64,000 nucleotides of DNA. Origin: an uncultured Bacteroidota bacterium. GTDB taxonomy: Bacteria > Bacteroidota > Bacteroidia > AKYH767-A > 2013-40CM-41-45. The notes under the pieces are model-generated. The model was not told the DNA's origin and ran no database searches. It saw nothing but the letters and a program-made list of their open reading frames with translations. Below, piece after piece: positions 53,912 to 62,477 of the stretch (position 1 is its first letter; every line of letters starts with the position of its first letter). The stretch spans positions 16,302-80,301 of the forward strand of contig CALMQM010000122.1 in assembly GCA_937871435.1 (NCBI GenBank), in the 5' to 3' direction. A program made the translations under genes and the position numbers.

Positions 53912-53940
53912 TTGAATCCATCCCGAAAAAAGTATATTTG
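53912..53940 (+). promoter_or_regulatory. Bacteroidota promoter immediately before the ABC exporter
   Basis: TTG at 53912-53914, an 18-bp spacer and TATATTTG at 53933-53940, a full match to the TTG/TAnnTTTG architecture. The GTG start at 53945 is only 4 bp downstream, so the transcript is likely to be leaderless or nearly so. Confidence 0.7.
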
Positions 53941-53944
53941 CCCT

Positions 53945-55771
53945 GTGAAAAATTATTTCCGCCTCTTACGATATGTGAAATCCTATAAAGGATATGCCTT
54001 GTTGAACATATTGTTCAACATGCTTTCGGTAATATTCTCTCTGGGCTCACTTTCTATGGTGATTCCTTTCCTAAATGTTCTATTCAGTAAATCAACAGAT
54101 TTTCATCCTCAGGCATGGTCACTTTCACCTACTGCGTTATTTGCCAACTTTAATTATTACCTGAGTCAGTATATTATTGATCATGGGAAAATGGAAGCAC
54201 TGATACTGATTTGTATCCTCGTGATCGTTCTGTTCTTCCTGAAAAATTTCTTTCGTTACCTCGCCATGTATTTTATTGCACCAATCCGGAATGGTGTTGT
54301 GCGCGATTTACGGAACGGTATGTACGAGAAAATTCTTCATCTGCCGTTGAGTTATTTTTCAGATGAAAGAAAAGGTGATTTGATTTCCCGCATGACCAGC
54401 GATGTTCAGGAAATTGAATGGAGTATTATGCAATCCCTCGAAGTCATCTTCCGCGAACCATTTACCATCCTTTTGTTCCTGGGAACAATGATCACTATCT
54501 CGCCACAACTCTCGGTGTTTGTCTTCGTCCTGTTGCCAATTGCCGGACTCATCATCGGACAAATCGGGAAAAGCTTGCGTAGAACTTCTTCCAAATCCCA
54601 GGCAAAAATGGGCGTGTTACTCTCTACCATTGAGGAAACACTTTCTGGAATGCGTATCATCAAAGCATTCACATCTGAAAATTTTTCAAGGGAAAAATTC
54701 GGAAAAATAAATGATGAGTACCGTAAACTTATGACCCGATTGTATCGCAAACGCGACCTGAGTTCTCCCTTGAGTGAGTTTCTCGGCGCGATTGTAATGG
54801 TCGTAGTGATCTATTTCGGCGGACGTTTGGTGCTTGACGGAGCTTCTCAACTGGAACCTGCTATGTTTATCGCCTTCATTGTGATCTTTTCTCAATTGAT
54901 TCCTCCGGCCAAATCTTTTACAGAAGCTTATTCCAACGTTCAGAGAGGATTGGCATCGGTGGAAAGAATCAATAAAATTCTTTATGCGGACGTAACCATT
55001 CGTGACAAAGAACATGCATTGCAGATATCGGACTTTAATCACAGCATTGAATACCGGGATGTTTCTTTCGCATATCACAAAGGCGGAACAGGATGGGTTC
55101 TCAGCGCGATCAATTTGAAAATAGAAAAAGGAAAAACGATCGCTCTCGTTGGACAAAGCGGATCAGGAAAAACTACCCTTGCAGATTTATTACCGCGTTT
55201 TTATGATCTGGAAGATGGAGAGATTTTAATTGACGGAGAAAACATCAAGGATTACAGACTGAAAGATCTCCGCGGTCTTATGGGAATTGTCACACAAGAG
55301 AGTATTTTGTTCAACGACACGGTCTTCAACAACATCGCTTTTGGTATGCCTAATGTGAAAGAAGATGATGTGATTGCTGCTGCAAAAATTGCCAACGCCC
55401 ATGATTTTATCATGCAAATGCCCGAAGCTTACCAGACGAATATCGGTGATCGCGGCGGGAAAATGAGCGGTGGTCAGCGACAGCGGATCAGCATTGCCCG
55501 GGCTGTATTGAAGAACCCGCCCATTCTCATTTTGGATGAAGCCACATCTGCTCTCGACACCGAAAGCGAAAGACTTGTACAGGATGCATTGACTCAGTTG
55601 ATGAAAAACAGAACGACACTCGTCATCGCTCACAGACTTTCTACGATTCAGCATGCTGATGAAATTATTGTAATGCAAAAAGGAGAAATTCTCGAGCGTG
55701 GAAAACATTCAGATCTATTGCTTCGCAGCGGAGTGTACAAAAAACTCTACGACCTTCAGACTTTCGTCTGA
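53945..55771 (+). CDS. MsbA-like ABC exporter, fused permease and ATPase
   Basis: I place the start at GTG 53945 (608 residues), since it lies directly after a clear promoter and gives the standard start KNYFRLLRYVKSYKGYALLN; a TTG 99 bp upstream would put a promoter inside the gene. Six membrane helices form the type IV exporter domain. The ATPase domain has Walker A GQSGSGKTT, the Q-loop VTQESILFND, the signature MSGGQRQR, Walker B ILILDEATSALD and the H-loop IAHRLST. Likely exports lipid or drug substrates; MsbA-type lipid A core transport is one option. Specific substrate unknown. Confidence 0.9.
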   Translation: MKNYFRLLRYVKSYKGYALLNILFNMLSVIFSLGSLSMVIPFLNVLFSKSTDFHPQAWSLSPTALFANFNYYLSQYIIDHGKMEALILICILVIVLFFLKNFFRYLAMYFIAPIRNGVVRDLRNGMYEKILHLPLSYFSDERKGDLISRMTSDVQEIEWSIMQSLEVIFREPFTILLFLGTMITISPQLSVFVFVLLPIAGLIIGQIGKSLRRTSSKSQAKMGVLLSTIEETLSGMRIIKAFTSENFSREKFGKINDEYRKLMTRLYRKRDLSSPLSEFLGAIVMVVVIYFGGRLVLDGASQLEPAMFIAFIVIFSQLIPPAKSFTEAYSNVQRGLASVERINKILYADVTIRDKEHALQISDFNHSIEYRDVSFAYHKGGTGWVLSAINLKIEKGKTIALVGQSGSGKTTLADLLPRFYDLEDGEILIDGENIKDYRLKDLRGLMGIVTQESILFNDTVFNNIAFGMPNVKEDDVIAAAKIANAHDFIMQMPEAYQTNIGDRGGKMSGGQRQRISIARAVLKNPPILILDEATSALDTESERLVQDALTQLMKNRTTLVIAHRLSTIQHADEIIVMQKGEILERGKHSDLLLRSGVYKKLYDLQTFV

Positions 55772-55829
55772 TTGATCCTATCCATTTTTAGTTTTACGTC
55801 TTTCTCTTTATACTTGAAAAAAATATCAT

Positions 55830-56267
55830 ATGGATGCAGATAGCTTTATGAAAGCCGCCATTGACGAAGCTCGTCAGGGTCTGGCTGAAGGTGGAATTCC
55901 AATCGGTTCAGTATTGGTGAAAGACGGAAAAATTGTCGGGCGCGGACACAATCAACGTGTTCAAAAAAACGATCCGATGACACACGCTGAAATTGACTGC
56001 CTGAGAAATGCAGGTAGGATCGGCAATTACAAGGGAACGGTCTTGTATAGTACACTCATGCCTTGCTACCTCTGTGCAGGGGCAGTGGTTCAGTTTGGTA
56101 TCAGGAAAGTATATGTCGGAGAGTCTAAAACTTTTCCTGGTGCTGTCGATTTTATGAAACAACACGGAGTGGAAATTATTAACCTCCAAAATGAGGAATG
56201 TATCAGCCTCATGGAAAACTTTATCCGCGATAAACCTGAATTGTGGAATGAAGACATTGGCGAATAA
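55830..56267 (+). CDS. Cytosine deaminase, fungal (FCY1)-like cytidine-deaminase fold
   Basis: Converts cytosine to uracil. The 145-residue protein has the zinc motifs H52-A-E54 in THAEIDC and P-C79-YL-C82. GGIPIGSVLV and GRGHNQRVQKNDP closely resemble the yeast cytosine deaminase start, and the C-terminal KPELWNEDIGE matches that enzyme's ending. This is a different fold from E. coli CodA (amidohydrolase). It is upstream of the pyrimidine-degradation genes and would feed uracil into them. A guanine- or other nucleoside-deaminase activity cannot be excluded, but the C-terminal match favours cytosine. Confidence 0.85.
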   Translation: MDADSFMKAAIDEARQGLAEGGIPIGSVLVKDGKIVGRGHNQRVQKNDPMTHAEIDCLRNAGRIGNYKGTVLYSTLMPCYLCAGAVVQFGIRKVYVGESKTFPGAVDFMKQHGVEIINLQNEECISLMENFIRDKPELWNEDIGE

Positions 56268-56332
56268 ATCGAATAGGAGAATTCTGTTTTTAGTGAGTAG
56301 TGAATAGTGAAAGGTGAAGTGTAATATTTTAT

Positions 56333-56475
56333 CGACTCCCGACTCCCTTCTCTCAACTCCCTTCTCCCTTCTCCCTTTTCCCGAATCCCGACTCCCTTCT
56401 CTCATCCCCCGACTCCCATCTCCCTGCTTCCGTCCCCCGTCCCTCGCCCCCCGTCCCTCGCCCCCCGTCCCTCCT
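56333..56475. repeat. CGACTCCC/CTTCTCCC/CGTCCCT array before mmsA
   Basis: A C-rich array: CGACTCCC and CTTCTCCC units, then CGTCCCCCGTCCCTCG units, belonging to the same family as 1903-1979 and 40804-40891. It lies between the deaminase and the dehydrogenase and is followed by the mmsA -7 box. The left part is preceded by GTGAGTAGTGAATAGTGAAA. Confidence 0.85.
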
Positions 56476-56491
56476 TTAAGAAGTAATTTCC

Positions 56492-56499
56492 TATCTTTG
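56492..56499 (+). promoter_or_regulatory. -7 box TATCTTTG for the degradation operon
   Basis: TATCTTTG, a full TAnnTTTG match, 18 bp before the ATG at 56518 and just after the C-rich array. A TTTAAG at 56475-56480 is the only candidate for a -33 element. Confidence 0.45.
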
Positions 56500-56517
56500 C
56501 AAGTCTATCATATCCCA

Positions 56518-57987
56518 ATGGAAACAACCACCTTAAAGTACCCCGCAGTAAAAAATTATGTAGCCGGAAAATTTATTCCGAATGGAAAGAAATCCATGGA
56601 AGTGTTAAGCCCTGCTACCGGAAAAGTAATTTCTACTGTTACCCTGTCTTCTTATAATGACCTCGATGAAGCAGTGAAAGCCGCCAAAGCCGCATTCCCT
56701 GCATGGTCAGCCATGCCTGTCAAGGAACGCGTCCAGGTCTTTTACAGATACAAAACGCTGCTTGAGAAAAACATGCAGGAACTCGCGAAACTTGTAAGCG
56801 AAGAAAATGGAAAAACAATGGATGAATCCATTGCGGAAGTAGAAAAAAGTATCGAGCTCACAGAGTTTGCCTGTTCATTGCCTCAGCTGATTTCCGGTGA
56901 ATTGCTGGAAGTAAGTCGTGGAGTTGAATGCAGAGTAGAACACAAACCTCTTGGGGTTGTAGCCTCTATCGCTCCTTTCAATTTCCCGAACATGGTGCCT
57001 CATTGGACTATTCCAAATGCAATCGCACTGGGAAATTGCATGATCCTCAAACCATCTGAACAGGTTCCTATTTCAGCCAACAGAATTGCTGAATTACTGA
57101 AAGAAGCCGGACTTCCGGATGGCGTCTTCAACGTAGTGAATGGAGACAAAGAAATCGTCGAAGCAATTTGCGATCATCCGGAAATTGAGGCGGTTTCTTT
57201 TGTGGGATCTACCAATGTGGCTAAAATTGTCTATCGCAGAGCTACATCAAATTTAAAAAGATGTGTTGCATTGGGCGGTGCTAAAAATCATTTGATTGTG
57301 TTGCCCGATGCCAATCAGGATATGACCGCGAGCAATGTTACCGCATCTATGTCTGGTTGCGCAGGACAACGTTGTATGGCTGCTTCTGCTATGGTGGCAG
57401 TTGGAAATATCGATGCGATCATCGCGAAAATTTGCGATGAAGCGCGCAAAATTATTCCAGGAAAAAATCTGGGTTCTGTAATCAGTAAAGCAGCCAAAGA
57501 ACGTATTGAACGATATATCAGTGAAGCTGAAAAAGCCGGAGCGAAGGTTCTTGTTGATGGCAGAAATTATAAAGTGGAAGGAAAAGAAGATGGCTTTTAT
57601 GTTGGCCCAACTGTGATCGATTACGTAACAACCGACATGGCAATTTCAAAAGAAGAAGTTTTCGGTCCGGTACTGGCAATCATCAGAGCAAAAGATCTTG
57701 ATGAAGCCATTGCCATTGAGAATGGATCTAATTATGGAAACGCTGCTTCCGTCTTCACACAAAGCGGAGGAATGGCCCGTCAGGTCATGGAAAGAGCAAG
57801 TGCTGGTATGATCGGAATCAATATCGGTGTACCTGTTCCTCGTGAACCATTCAGCTTTGGCGGATGGAATGAAAGTAAATTCGGTGTCAACGACATCACC
57901 GGAAAAAGTTCGATCGAATTCTGGACCAAACTGAAAAAAACTTCCGTGAAATGGAATCCGGAAGCAAAAACGAATTGGATGAGCTAA
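56518..57987 (+). CDS. mmsA: CoA-acylating (methyl)malonate-semialdehyde dehydrogenase
   Basis: Oxidises malonate semialdehyde or methylmalonate semialdehyde with NAD and CoA to acetyl-CoA or propionyl-CoA and CO2. I start at ATG 56518 (489 residues); an upstream extension would only translate the repeat array. Landmarks are VASIAPFNFPNMVPHWTIP and the family-specific C286 in AGQRCMAASAMV, with VGSTNVAK for NAD. Length fits MmsA/IolA. It starts a run of plus-strand genes for pyrimidine breakdown, in which it would finish beta-alanine degradation. Valine catabolism is another possible use. Confidence 0.93.
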   Translation: METTTLKYPAVKNYVAGKFIPNGKKSMEVLSPATGKVISTVTLSSYNDLDEAVKAAKAAFPAWSAMPVKERVQVFYRYKTLLEKNMQELAKLVSEENGKTMDESIAEVEKSIELTEFACSLPQLISGELLEVSRGVECRVEHKPLGVVASIAPFNFPNMVPHWTIPNAIALGNCMILKPSEQVPISANRIAELLKEAGLPDGVFNVVNGDKEIVEAICDHPEIEAVSFVGSTNVAKIVYRRATSNLKRCVALGGAKNHLIVLPDANQDMTASNVTASMSGCAGQRCMAASAMVAVGNIDAIIAKICDEARKIIPGKNLGSVISKAAKERIERYISEAEKAGAKVLVDGRNYKVEGKEDGFYVGPTVIDYVTTDMAISKEEVFGPVLAIIRAKDLDEAIAIENGSNYGNAASVFTQSGGMARQVMERASAGMIGINIGVPVPREPFSFGGWNESKFGVNDITGKSSIEFWTKLKKTSVKWNPEAKTNWMS

Positions 57988-57995
57988 AGAAAAGT

Positions 57996-58057
57996 TTCTC
58001 GCAAAAACGCAAAGCATACAAAGTTATTACTTAGTCTCCTTTGCGTCTTTGCGCGAA
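57996..58057. repeat. TTTGCG-family imperfect hairpin between mmsA and the aminotransferase
   Basis: Arms 57996-58014 (TTCTCGCAAAAACGCAAAG) and 58039-58057 (CTTTGCGTCTTTGCGCGAA) pair at 17 of 19 positions with a 24-nt loop. Same family as the repeats around cvpA. It sits in the middle of the predicted operon and has only a weak T run, so read-through is likely. Confidence 0.75.
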
Positions 58058-58086
58058 TAAAAAATATTATTTTATATCGAAAGAAA

Positions 58087-59436
58087 ATGTCAACAGCCAC
58101 GGTAACGAAAAAAGACGAGATCATTCAAAACAATTTGGATTACACTTTATTCTCCTGGAGTAAACAAAAGGGGATAGCTCCATTAGCTATTCGACGTGCA
58201 GAAGGAGTATATCTCTATGACTATGATGGAAAAAAGTACATAGATTTTTCATCCGGATTAATGAACGTGAACATTGGTCACGGAAATCAACGTGTAACTC
58301 AAGCTGTGGTGGACCAAATGCAACAAGTAAGTTATGTCACACCAAGCTGTGTCACAGAAGTACGTGGTGACCTGGGTAAAAAACTGGCTGAGATATCTCC
58401 TGGCAATCTGACCAAAACTTTGTTCACTGTTTGTGGCGCTACTGCGATTGAAAATGCAATCAAACTTGCTCGTTTATACACAGGCAGACACAAAATTATT
58501 GCTCGCTACAGAGCCTTTCATGGAGCATCCTACGGAGCTATGACTGCAGGCGGTGACCCGCGCAAACTTGCCTCCGATTCACAACAAATTCCAAATGTTG
58601 TACATGTAGAAGATCCATATTGCTACCGTTGCCCTTGGTCCAAAGAAATGAGCTCCTGCAACCGGGAATGTGTAAGCCACATCGAACGTGTGATTCAGTT
58701 TGAAGGACCGGAAAATGTTGCAGCGATCCTGATGGAAGGTGAAAGCGGTTCATCCGGTTGTATCAAATATCCTCCGGATTATCTTAAAAAAGTTCGCGCA
58801 CTGTGTGATAAATACGGAATTCTTCTGATCGCAGACGAAGTGATGAGCGGATTCGGTCGTACCGGTACCTGGTTTGGTGTTGATGTGCACGGTGTTGTTC
58901 CCGACATGATTGCAACAGCGAAAGGAATTACAGCCGGCTATCTTCCATTGGGAGCACTCATCGTCTCTGATAAAATCGCGGATCATTTTAACGACAGACC
59001 GCTCATGCTTGGACTTACATATTCAGCACACGCAGTGTGTTGCGCAGCAGGATTGGAAGTGCTCAAAATTTATGAGGATGAAAAAATGATTCAAAACGCT
59101 GCAGCAATGGGCAAGTATGTAACAGCTCGCGCAGAGGAAATGAAACAAAAACATCCAAGTATTGGCGACTTCCGCACTACAGGACTCCTCGGTTGCTTTG
59201 AGTTGGTGAAAAACCGCAATACAAAAGAACCAATGGCTCCTTTCAATGCCAAACCCGATGAAATGGCAGTGATGAATAAGGTGGCTGCTAAAATCAAAGA
59301 ACTTGGTATGTATACATTTGTTCGCTGGAATTATATTTTTGTTGCTCCACCATTGTGCATCACCAGAGAGCAAATCGATGAGGGACTGGATATTATTTCC
59401 AAAGCGATCTCTATTGCGGATGAACATGTGAACTGA
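58087..59436 (+). CDS. Class III PLP aminotransferase, probable beta-alanine (omega-amino acid) aminotransferase
   Basis: Transfers the amino group of an omega-amino acid; in this context beta-alanine to malonate semialdehyde. The 449-residue protein has the class III features LIADEVMSGFGRTG and the PLP lysine K279 in IATAKGITAGYLPLGA. A four-cysteine insertion (C179, C182, C191, C195, in PYCYRCPW and SCNREC) may bind a metal. It is 99 bp after mmsA, whose substrate it would produce. The specificity is inferred from the neighbours rather than seen in the active site. Confidence 0.88.
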   Translation: MSTATVTKKDEIIQNNLDYTLFSWSKQKGIAPLAIRRAEGVYLYDYDGKKYIDFSSGLMNVNIGHGNQRVTQAVVDQMQQVSYVTPSCVTEVRGDLGKKLAEISPGNLTKTLFTVCGATAIENAIKLARLYTGRHKIIARYRAFHGASYGAMTAGGDPRKLASDSQQIPNVVHVEDPYCYRCPWSKEMSSCNRECVSHIERVIQFEGPENVAAILMEGESGSSGCIKYPPDYLKKVRALCDKYGILLIADEVMSGFGRTGTWFGVDVHGVVPDMIATAKGITAGYLPLGALIVSDKIADHFNDRPLMLGLTYSAHAVCCAAGLEVLKIYEDEKMIQNAAAMGKYVTARAEEMKQKHPSIGDFRTTGLLGCFELVKNRNTKEPMAPFNAKPDEMAVMNKVAAKIKELGMYTFVRWNYIFVAPPLCITREQIDEGLDIISKAISIADEHVN

Positions 59437-59497
59437 GATCATTTATTTATTCCTTTTCACTCTGCAAGAGTAATTCACTTGCGGAAAAATAATTTCA

Positions 59498-60976
59498 ATG
59501 CCTTTGCAAAATCAGGAAAAAGAACCATTAGACCGGTCACTGCACAGTGAAGATCTTGCACCCATTACGCAGGATCAACGCACATGGAATACCTGGAATT
59601 ATGCTGCACTTTGGATCAGCATGAGTTTGTGTATCCCTACTTATATGCTCGCCAGTTCTCTTATTGAAGGTGGCATGAACTGGTGGCAGGCTATCCTCAC
59701 GATTTTTCTTGGCAACACCATCGTCCTGATTCCAATGATTCTGAACGGACATGCCGGAGCAAAATATGGAATACCATTCCCTGTTTTTGCCCGTGCCAGC
59801 TTTGGCGTTACAGGTGCAAATATTCCGGCAATCCTCAGAGCCATCGTTGCATGTGGTTGGTTCGGAATCCAAACATGGATAGGCGGATACGCAATGTATC
59901 TCATGATCAGATGCTGGATGCCTTCCATTGAAACTCTCCCTCAAATCTTTCCGGATTCTTTCGGATTACAAACAGGACCGGCGATAACTTTCATACTGTT
60001 CTGGTTACTCAATATGTGGGTAGTATATCTCGGTGTGGAGAGCATTAAAAAATTACTCGTCTTCAAAGCTTTCTTCCTTCCACTTGCTGCTTTGGCTCTG
60101 TTGTTTTGGGCAATCTCTGCAGGAAATGGATTAGGACCTATCCTGGCGCAACCATCCAAATTTCAATCGAGCAGTGAGTTCTGGAATTATTTTTTCCCCG
60201 GACTTACAGGCATGGTTGGTTTCTGGGCAACACTTTCACTCAATATCCCTGACTTTACCCGCTATGCAAAAAGTCAGAAAGCACAGATAACCGGTCAGGC
60301 AATCGGTCTTCCACCTTCAATGACATTGTTTTCTTTTATCGGTGTAGTGGTTACTTCAGCAACATTTATCATTTATGGAGAAACTATCTGGGATCCACTC
60401 GTACTGGCAGGAAAATTTGAAAGCAAATTATTGGTGAGCATCGCGATGATTTCCGTGACCATCTCCACATTGGCAACAAATATTGCCGCCAACATCGTGA
60501 GCCCGGCAAATGATTTCTCCAACCTTTCTCCTTCCAGAATAAATTTCCGGACAGGCGGATATATTACCGGTATCATCGGCATCCTCATTTTCCCATGGAA
60601 ATTAATTGCCGATCCAAATGGATACATCTTCACATGGCTGATAGTGTACTCGAGTTTGCTCGGACCTATTGGAGGAATCATGATCGTAGATTATTATTTC
60701 ATCAGAAAACAACAACTGGTTCTTGATCATCTCTATAAAATCAAGGGGAATTATACCTATCGAAACGGATACAACACAGCCGCCATTCTTGCTCTCATCA
60801 TCGGCATACTTCCCAATGTCCCCGGATTCCTGACTACCATCAAAGTAATGGATATCGGAACAGTCTGGCCCTGGGTGGCGAAACTTTACAACTATGCCTG
60901 GTTTGTCGGATTTTTTGTTTCGGGTCTGGTGTATTATCTTTCCATGAAAAATAAAAATTCACGGATTGGCGTGTGA
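59498..60976 (+). CDS. NCS1 family nucleobase:cation symporter
   Basis: A 492-residue, 12-helix importer of the Mhp1/PucI/FUR-like family for hydantoins, allantoin, uracil or cytosine. Family landmarks are the N-terminal DLAPITQDQRTWNTWNYAALW, the GANIPAILRAIVACGWFGIQ core and LNIPDFTRYAKSQK. It lies between the aminotransferase and dihydropyrimidinase genes, so uracil or cytosine (or dihydrouracil) is the likely substrate. An allantoin role is less likely, as no allantoinase or urate genes are seen. Specific substrate unproven. Confidence 0.9.
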   Translation: MPLQNQEKEPLDRSLHSEDLAPITQDQRTWNTWNYAALWISMSLCIPTYMLASSLIEGGMNWWQAILTIFLGNTIVLIPMILNGHAGAKYGIPFPVFARASFGVTGANIPAILRAIVACGWFGIQTWIGGYAMYLMIRCWMPSIETLPQIFPDSFGLQTGPAITFILFWLLNMWVVYLGVESIKKLLVFKAFFLPLAALALLFWAISAGNGLGPILAQPSKFQSSSEFWNYFFPGLTGMVGFWATLSLNIPDFTRYAKSQKAQITGQAIGLPPSMTLFSFIGVVVTSATFIIYGETIWDPLVLAGKFESKLLVSIAMISVTISTLATNIAANIVSPANDFSNLSPSRINFRTGGYITGIIGILIFPWKLIADPNGYIFTWLIVYSSLLGPIGGIMIVDYYFIRKQQLVLDHLYKIKGNYTYRNGYNTAAILALIIGILPNVPGFLTTIKVMDIGTVWPWVAKLYNYAWFVGFFVSGLVYYLSMKNKNSRIGV

Positions 60977-61013
60977 ATGATTATCAAGTAGTGAGACATT
61001 AAATTTTAATCAA

Positions 61014-62396
61014 ATGAGTTTACTGATCCGAAACGGTCGCATCGTTACTTCATCAGAAGATTACATCGCCGACATTTATACAGAAGGAGAAACAATTAAA
61101 GCTATCGGAAAAAATCTTTCCATGAAAGCCGATGAAGAAATTGATGCTTCAGGCAAAATTATTTTCCCCGGCGGTATCGATCCGCATGTCCACCTTGATA
61201 TGCCTTTCATGGGTACTTTTTCCAGCGACAATTATGAAACCGGAACACTGGCTGCATTGCATGGAGGAACAACTATGGTCATTGATTTCATCCTGCAGAC
61301 TCAGGGGAAATCTTTGCGTCATGCATTGGAACAATGGCAGGGAAGATCAAATGGGAATTGCTATGGAGATTATTCGTTCCACATGGCAGTAACCGATTTC
61401 AATGAGAATACACAAAAGGAAGTAAAAGAGATGGTGGAGAAAGAAGGAATTACTTCATTCAAAACTTTTATGGCTTACAAAGGCGCACTCATGATCGACG
61501 ATCGTCAGATGGTTGGACTGATGCAGGAAGTAAAGAAGCAGGGAGGAATGGTAACTGTACATGCCACCAACGGCGACATGATCGATTACCTCATCGCAAA
61601 ACACAAAGCCGAAGGAAAACTTTCTCCATTGTATCATTATCTCAGTCAGCCTGAAATTACAGAAGCAGAAGCCAGCGGTCGCTTTGCAGACATGGCCAAT
61701 TATACAGGTGTTCCTGCTTATATTGTTCACATGACATGCGAAGGAGCATTGAATCACGTCAGAGATGCAGCAAGAAGAAATCAGCAGGTTTTTGTCGAAA
61801 CCTGCATTCAGTATCTCGTATTGGATGCTTCTTTATATGAAAAAGATTTTGATGGAGCGAAATATGTCATGAGTCCTCCTTTGCGTGAGAAAAAAGATCA
61901 GGCAGCTCTTTGGGCAGGAATCAATCAGGGAACTGTTCTTGTTGTAGCTACTGATCATTGCCCGTTCAAATGGGAGCAAAAGAAAATGGGTGAAAAAGAT
62001 TTTTCCAAAATTCCAAACGGCCACCCGGCCATCGAACACAGAATGGAGTTACTCTACTCTGAAGGTGTGCACAAAGGAAAAATCTCATTGAATAAATATG
62101 TTGAAGTGAGTTCTACCAATGCAGCAAAATTATTTGGAATGTATCCGAAGAAAGGCACTATCGGAATTGGCTCCGATGCTGACCTGGTTATTTTCGACCC
62201 TCAAAAGAAACATACGATCTCAGTTAATACGCATCACATGAATGTAGATTATTCTTCCTATGAAGGATGGGAACTCACGGGAAAAATACAGCAAACAATT
62301 CTTCGTGGTCAGGTAGCTGTTGACAACGGAAATGTCCGTATCAACAAAGGGTATGGACAATTTGTTAAACGCAACAAAGTGAGTGGAATTATTTAA
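61014..62396 (+). CDS. hydA: Dihydropyrimidinase
   Basis: Opens 5,6-dihydrouracil to N-carbamoyl-beta-alanine. The 460-residue amidohydrolase has the first metal motif H58-V-H60 in IDPHVHLDM, the carbamylated lysine K150 in TSFKTFMAYKG, the histidine-rich MVTVHATNGD and VHMTCEGAL segments, and the metal aspartate in VVATDHCPF. Length matches D-hydantoinase/dihydropyrimidinase. Located 37 bp after the transporter and 81 bp before the ureidopropionase gene, so it fits the reductive pyrimidine pathway; hydantoin use is an alternative but less likely given PreT next door. Confidence 0.93.
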   Translation: MSLLIRNGRIVTSSEDYIADIYTEGETIKAIGKNLSMKADEEIDASGKIIFPGGIDPHVHLDMPFMGTFSSDNYETGTLAALHGGTTMVIDFILQTQGKSLRHALEQWQGRSNGNCYGDYSFHMAVTDFNENTQKEVKEMVEKEGITSFKTFMAYKGALMIDDRQMVGLMQEVKKQGGMVTVHATNGDMIDYLIAKHKAEGKLSPLYHYLSQPEITEAEASGRFADMANYTGVPAYIVHMTCEGALNHVRDAARRNQQVFVETCIQYLVLDASLYEKDFDGAKYVMSPPLREKKDQAALWAGINQGTVLVVATDHCPFKWEQKKMGEKDFSKIPNGHPAIEHRMELLYSEGVHKGKISLNKYVEVSSTNAAKLFGMYPKKGTIGIGSDADLVIFDPQKKHTISVNTHHMNVDYSSYEGWELTGKIQQTILRGQVAVDNGNVRINKGYGQFVKRNKVSGII

Positions 62397-62477
62397 TTTC
62401 AAGCACAGCAGAAATCTCTTTATCATCCTTAAATAGAATAAGAACACTATTTTATATACTAAACAGAATTTAAGCTT

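Noticed and set aside
53846..53944. TTG start for the ABC exporter
   Set aside because: Places a clear promoter inside the coding sequence and adds residues not typical of the family.
56314..56517. N-terminal extension of mmsA
   Set aside because: It only translates the C-rich repeat array; the family start and promoter box fit ATG 56518.
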